Below are positions 59,903-64,000 of a stretch of 64,000 bases of DNA, one piece after another (positions within the stretch are counted from its first letter, which is position 1; each line of letters starts with the position of its first letter). Source of the DNA: Hofstenia miamia. Taxonomy: Eukaryota; Xenacoelomorpha; Acoela. The notes under the pieces are model-generated. The model saw only the letters and a list, made by a program, of their open reading frames with translations, had not been told where the DNA came from and did not search any database. The stretch is taken from assembly GCA_004352715.1 (NCBI GenBank), contig SCFE01000055.1:198974-262973 (forward strand). The letters run 5' to 3'. The position numbers and the translations under genes are program-made.

Positions 59903-60522
59903 CAAAATATTAGGAAATACTATGGATTCTTTAATGAGATTCAATAGGCATGTGTCTAAACTAATATCTTTCTTGAATTCGATAAACTATATTTTTGAAG
60001 ATCTAAAAACTGCAGGATATTCAATGGAATCTAGAACCAAAGTATTTGAAGCTTTAGCACTAAGTAGAATTAGCTATTGTTTAAGTGTTATATGGAAATG
60101 AAAATATTTCCACTAAACTTAATAAATACCTTCTTAAAAGTTTTAGAAAAAAAATATACAAACTGTGCAATATCAATTAATGAAACGTTATTTAGACAAG
60201 ATCTTGCCAATTAATACAGAATAATTAAAAATTCTAAACATCCATTAAATGAAGAATTTTTAAGACATAAGAAACCTTCTACAATTACAACATCTAAACA
60301 AACGGTGCTGCTACCATTAGTTAGGACAGAAGCATTTAAAATATCTTTCGTCTAAGTAAAAGTCAAGAAATTACAATTAATACATGCATGGAACGATTTC
60401 TTTTAGAATTTTGTTATTTTTAATTTTTATTTTATGTTTTTTTATATAGAAGTGTATTTGGTTTGGTGTGATGTTAATAAACTTGTTGTTGTTGTTGTTC
60501 TCTCTTTCTCTCTCTCTCTCTC
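59903..60522 (+). mobile_element. Second, older copy of the same LINE family
   Basis: Starts in the thumb region directly after the (CT)n tail of the first copy: RFNRHVSKLISFLNSINYIFEDLKTAGYSMESRTKVFEALALSRISYCLSV, then breaks. It is roughly 75-80% like the first copy. Its own tail, ATGTTAATAAACTTG(TTG)n TTCTC(TTTC)TCTCTC, closes the copy near 60522. Confidence 0.85.
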
Positions 60523-60885
60523 AGCTAGATTAAATAAGCAATCAAATGCTTTTTGCAACCGCTATTTCATTTTCAATTTGTCTTTTGAATTCGCAGTTCT
60601 AATAGTAATTATAAAATTATTTTAGAAGCGATAAGTGTACATTTATTTGTACCAAAGACAATAAATGCAAACTTGTAGAATTTTTTTGGAACAACATATT
60701 TTCTTTTTAGGGAGTGATATTTAGAATATGACTAATTTTTTATCTTTACTTTAGCTAAGGTACACGTGATATGTTTGCATTACTTCTTAGTTACAAGTGG
60801 TTAAACAAGATATTAAAAATCAGAAAACTCGACTACTTGAGTAAACACTTCTGTTCGAACAAATTTGTCAATCTTCACTTTGAAT
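60523..60885. other. No gene seen
   Basis: AT-rich spacer between the LINE tails and a TA repeat. Confidence 0.5.
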
Positions 60886-60988
60886 ATATATATATATATA
60901 TNNNNNNNNNNNNNNNNNNNNNNNNNNNNNNNNNNNNNNNNNNNNNNNNNNNNNNNNNNNNNNNNNNNNNNNNNNNNNNNNNNNNNNN

Positions 60989-61020
<32 letters not shown>
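60886..61020. repeat. (TA)n microsatellite containing an assembly gap (87 N)
   Basis: TA on both sides of the N run 60902-60988; true length unknown. Confidence 0.95.
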
Positions 61021-61025
<5 letters not shown>

Positions 61026-62299
61026 CTGAGCATCGATTAGTTCCAAATGTGATTTGCTTGCAATTCGTCACTTTGTCATTGAAAGACACTAGGCGACCAA
61101 TATTTCATCTCCAAATAATCTTGAAGAGTACGCTATTTCTCTTGATGACACCATATAACTTTCACTTCTGTCTGGGAAAATTGTATTTGATTTTTCAAGT
61201 AATGTAAGGTTTCGTTTCTATCACATTGCAAATTACATGTATAAAAATACTACAATTTCAAGTAATTTGTTTAGGACTTGACTGTGTGGCTCATAGACTA
61301 CACACTTGTTGGATATGCTGCATATGCAATTTCACCAATAAAATAAATGATAAATTTATATTCTTGAAATACTAAATTTGGCATTAGGTCCAGTTGGGTG
61401 CATAGCGGTTGAGCCCAAATACACCTCTTTGGCAATTGCAAAATTCGAATACTATTTTAGATTCAATTTATAATTTAATTCAAAAATATATCTTGAAGTT
61501 CCAATTAAATGTGTCTTAGAAGAATATTTCTGAATGAAAAAATGTCAATTAATTCAATAATCTTTTAGTCTGTTATCACTTTAACGTCGCACATTGAAAA
61601 TGAGCGGATTTGATTAGAAATTTACATTTTAATAAATACTTTAAAAGTAATTGAATTTTTCTTTTCGTCAATACTAAATTTACTCTGTAACATGTAACTA
61701 TAACTTAATGTACTTTATTTACTAATATTCCAGACATATTTTCAAAGTTTTCGTTGATTTAGCGTGTGTTCAATGACTTTCGGCAGAATTATCTTTGATT
61801 TTTATTATTTTTTGTGTATTTTTAAATTGTTAGACCAGATGGTAGATTCTTATCTCTCAGTTTTTACACGCTTTTTCATTCAGAATTTACAATAGTATGT
61901 TATTTTTCCATGTACTCTTATCAATTTCTCGAGAAAATGAATATTGCCCCTGGGCAACACAGAATAATAATGTTAAAGTATTTTCAAAATAGTCGCATTA
62001 TAAATACCTCAAACCTTTTCTAATATGCATGAAAACGTATGAATATGAATTTGATTTCAGAATGCTCCCCCATCAAGCCAAGATTTTAGTACTACAGTTT
62101 ATATATACATGTATACATAAAAAATTACATATAAAAAATGTGTTGTTTACACACTATTCTATACCAAGATAATAAACATACCACATTAATGATAAAAACT
62201 TTCAAATTTTAGTCAGATGACTCCTCGCCGCTTAACATGATATTAATTATTTTTAGAAATACTAATATTGCAGTGATTCGCACAACAATGTGCATTTAT
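61021..62299. other. No gene seen
   Basis: AT-rich, stop-dense, nothing recognised. Confidence 0.5.
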
Positions 62300-63299
62300 N
62301 NNNNNNNNNNNNNNNNNNNNNNNNNNNNNNNNNNNNNNNNNNNNNNNNNNNNNNNNNNNNNNNNNNNNNNNNNNNNNNNNNNNNNNNNNNNNNNNNNNNN
62401 NNNNNNNNNNNNNNNNNNNNNNNNNNNNNNNNNNNNNNNNNNNNNNNNNNNNNNNNNNNNNNNNNNNNNNNNNNNNNNNNNNNNNNNNNNNNNNNNNNNN
62501 NNNNNNNNNNNNNNNNNNNNNNNNNNNNNNNNNNNNNNNNNNNNNNNNNNNNNNNNNNNNNNNNNNNNNNNNNNNNNNNNNNNNNNNNNNNNNNNNNNNN
62601 NNNNNNNNNNNNNNNNNNNNNNNNNNNNNNNNNNNNNNNNNNNNNNNNNNNNNNNNNNNNNNNNNNNNNNNNNNNNNNNNNNNNNNNNNNNNNNNNNNNN
62701 NNNNNNNNNNNNNNNNNNNNNNNNNNNNNNNNNNNNNNNNNNNNNNNNNNNNNNNNNNNNNNNNNNNNNNNNNNNNNNNNNNNNNNNNNNNNNNNNNNNN
62801 NNNNNNNNNNNNNNNNNNNNNNNNNNNNNNNNNNNNNNNNNNNNNNNNNNNNNNNNNNNNNNNNNNNNNNNNNNNNNNNNNNNNNNNNNNNNNNNNNNNN
62901 NNNNNNNNNNNNNNNNNNNNNNNNNNNNNNNNNNNNNNNNNNNNNNNNNNNNNNNNNNNNNNNNNNNNNNNNNNNNNNNNNNNNNNNNNNNNNNNNNNNN
63001 NNNNNNNNNNNNNNNNNNNNNNNNNNNNNNNNNNNNNNNNNNNNNNNNNNNNNNNNNNNNNNNNNNNNNNNNNNNNNNNNNNNNNNNNNNNNNNNNNNNN
63101 NNNNNNNNNNNNNNNNNNNNNNNNNNNNNNNNNNNNNNNNNNNNNNNNNNNNNNNNNNNNNNNNNNNNNNNNNNNNNNNNNNNNNNNNNNNNNNNNNNNN
63201 NNNNNNNNNNNNNNNNNNNNNNNNNNNNNNNNNNNNNNNNNNNNNNNNNNNNNNNNNNNNNNNNNNNNNNNNNNNNNNNNNNNNNNNNNNNNNNNNNNN
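62300..63299. other. Assembly gap of exactly 1000 N
   Basis: The round size indicates a placeholder, so distance across it is unknown. Confidence 0.95.
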
Positions 63300-63529
63300 G
63301 TCCCAGGGGGGAAATTGTGGAATGTCCCCCGTCAGGTTTTCAAATTTAATTTTGACTGGATAAATCAAAAAAGTTTTCGTAAAAAATTGAAAAATTTAAA
63401 ATCTAGGATCGTGAAATGCATTTTTTGGGGTCTATTTTCTCAATATTTTCAAAAATTTTCGCGGGGCTTCGCCCTGCATTGGGTAATGATGATGAAGTCC
63501 CCTGTCAGAAAATCCTGCGTACGCCCCTG
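63300..63529. mobile_element. hAT-type non-autonomous element, right end
   Basis: Contains GTCCCCCGTCAGG, GCGGGGCTTCGCCCTGC (a small GC hairpin) and ends TCAGAAAATCCTGCGTACGCCCCTG. Same family as the end at 53656. Its left part is lost in the gap. Confidence 0.65.
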
Positions 63530-64000
63530 TTGGCCAATGCTCCCGCAGTATTCGCGCGTAATTAAATATATATATCATGGGGGTAGGTAAATTAAAGAGA
63601 CACTACATTGCAAAATTTCAAAGATTTTTGCTTGGAAACGCAGTCATGATGAGGTTTTTAAAAAAAATTAACGGGAGATAAAAAAACGATTACAAACTTA
63701 AAAAAATTTATCAGATTTNTTTCAAAATTCATTGTCTATAGACAATACAGCTAAAACTTTAATAATCTTTAAAGATCTTGTCAAATCTTTAAAGAATCTT
63801 ATAGGTTGAATTCAACTATTCATTGGGTTTTTGCAAGAATTTGCAAGAACTTTAAAGTATAAAGATGTTCTTTAAAGTAATGAGTATGAAATTTAAGGGA
63901 CCATGTATAGGCTTTATTATTCTTATATGAAACTTTAAAATAATAAATATGAAATTTAAAGAATCATATCAAGAATTCCATATTCTTATAAGCAAAATTG
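63530..64000 (+). repeat. Unclassified dispersed repeat, copy 2 (cut by window end)
   Basis: Colinear with 41827-42310, about 90% alike, with a short extra segment (AAGATTTTTGCTTG) near 63620 and a deletion with an N at 63719. It begins exactly where the hAT-type end stops. Confidence 0.8.

Overview
The window is AT-rich, repeat-laden nuclear DNA from a metazoan. Signs of this are rhodopsin-family GPCR coding sequence, SLC18B1-like major facilitator transporters with likely 3' splice acceptors just before their start codons, several non-LTR retrotransposon lineages, hAT, mariner, piggyBac and P-like transposase relics, MITEs and (TA)n microsatellites. No tRNA, rRNA, operon or bacterial-type gene was seen. 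The sequence alone does not fix the phylum. Base composition and the mix of elements would suit a hydrozoan-like cnidarian or another AT-rich invertebrate; that is an inference.

Only three or four loci look like host genes. Two intact MFS transporter genes (3841-5106 and 32820-34079) and a third, frameshifted copy (40347-41616) lie on the same strand and are about 60% alike by eye. All three have the same acceptor-like sequence, TTTAG/GCAAAAA, 8-10 bases before the ATG, so each is probably the main coding exon of a gene whose upstream exon, or trans-spliced leader, is not visible. A single-exon orphan class A GPCR lies at 56864-57790. A 72-residue reading frame with one membrane span (26910-27128) is only a candidate.

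The rest is largely a transposon graveyard. At 0.4-0.8 kb there is a LINE ORF1-like zinc-knuckle relic. At 7-13.7 kb there are hAT relics and a row of terminal-inverted-repeat elements, one of them dated against a paralogous empty site. At 13.8-15.7 kb are an endonuclease-type LINE remnant and a hAT C-terminus. At 17.2-20 kb is a LINE split by a hAT MITE with an 8-bp target duplication and carrying an inverted internal segment. A YVDD-type reverse transcriptase trace (20.3-21 kb), a P-like transposase relic (23.4-24.3 kb), a LINE thumb fragment (30.3-30.9 kb) and a piggyBac-like relic (31.9-32.3 kb) follow. A Tc1/mariner fragment, an unrecognised decayed coding stretch and a second endonuclease-LINE fragment with a nested MITE occupy 36-40.3 kb.

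The centrepiece is a 6.1-kb satellite at 43142-49250: thirty 201-bp units with no length change and no difference noticed by eye. It lies between a truncated mariner relic and the 3' end of a decayed LINE. About half of the monomer is roughly 87% identical to a segment inside the endonuclease region of that same LINE relic (52590-52710). A solo copy, identical over about 142 bases and spanning a monomer junction, sits in reverse orientation at 54404-54546 beside a mariner with recognisable ends. This suggests a satellite born from LINE sequence, amplified recently and able to seed single copies elsewhere.

Five runs of N and four single Ns mark assembly joins. Three joins are flanked by direct duplications that look like unmerged contig overlaps or haplotypes.
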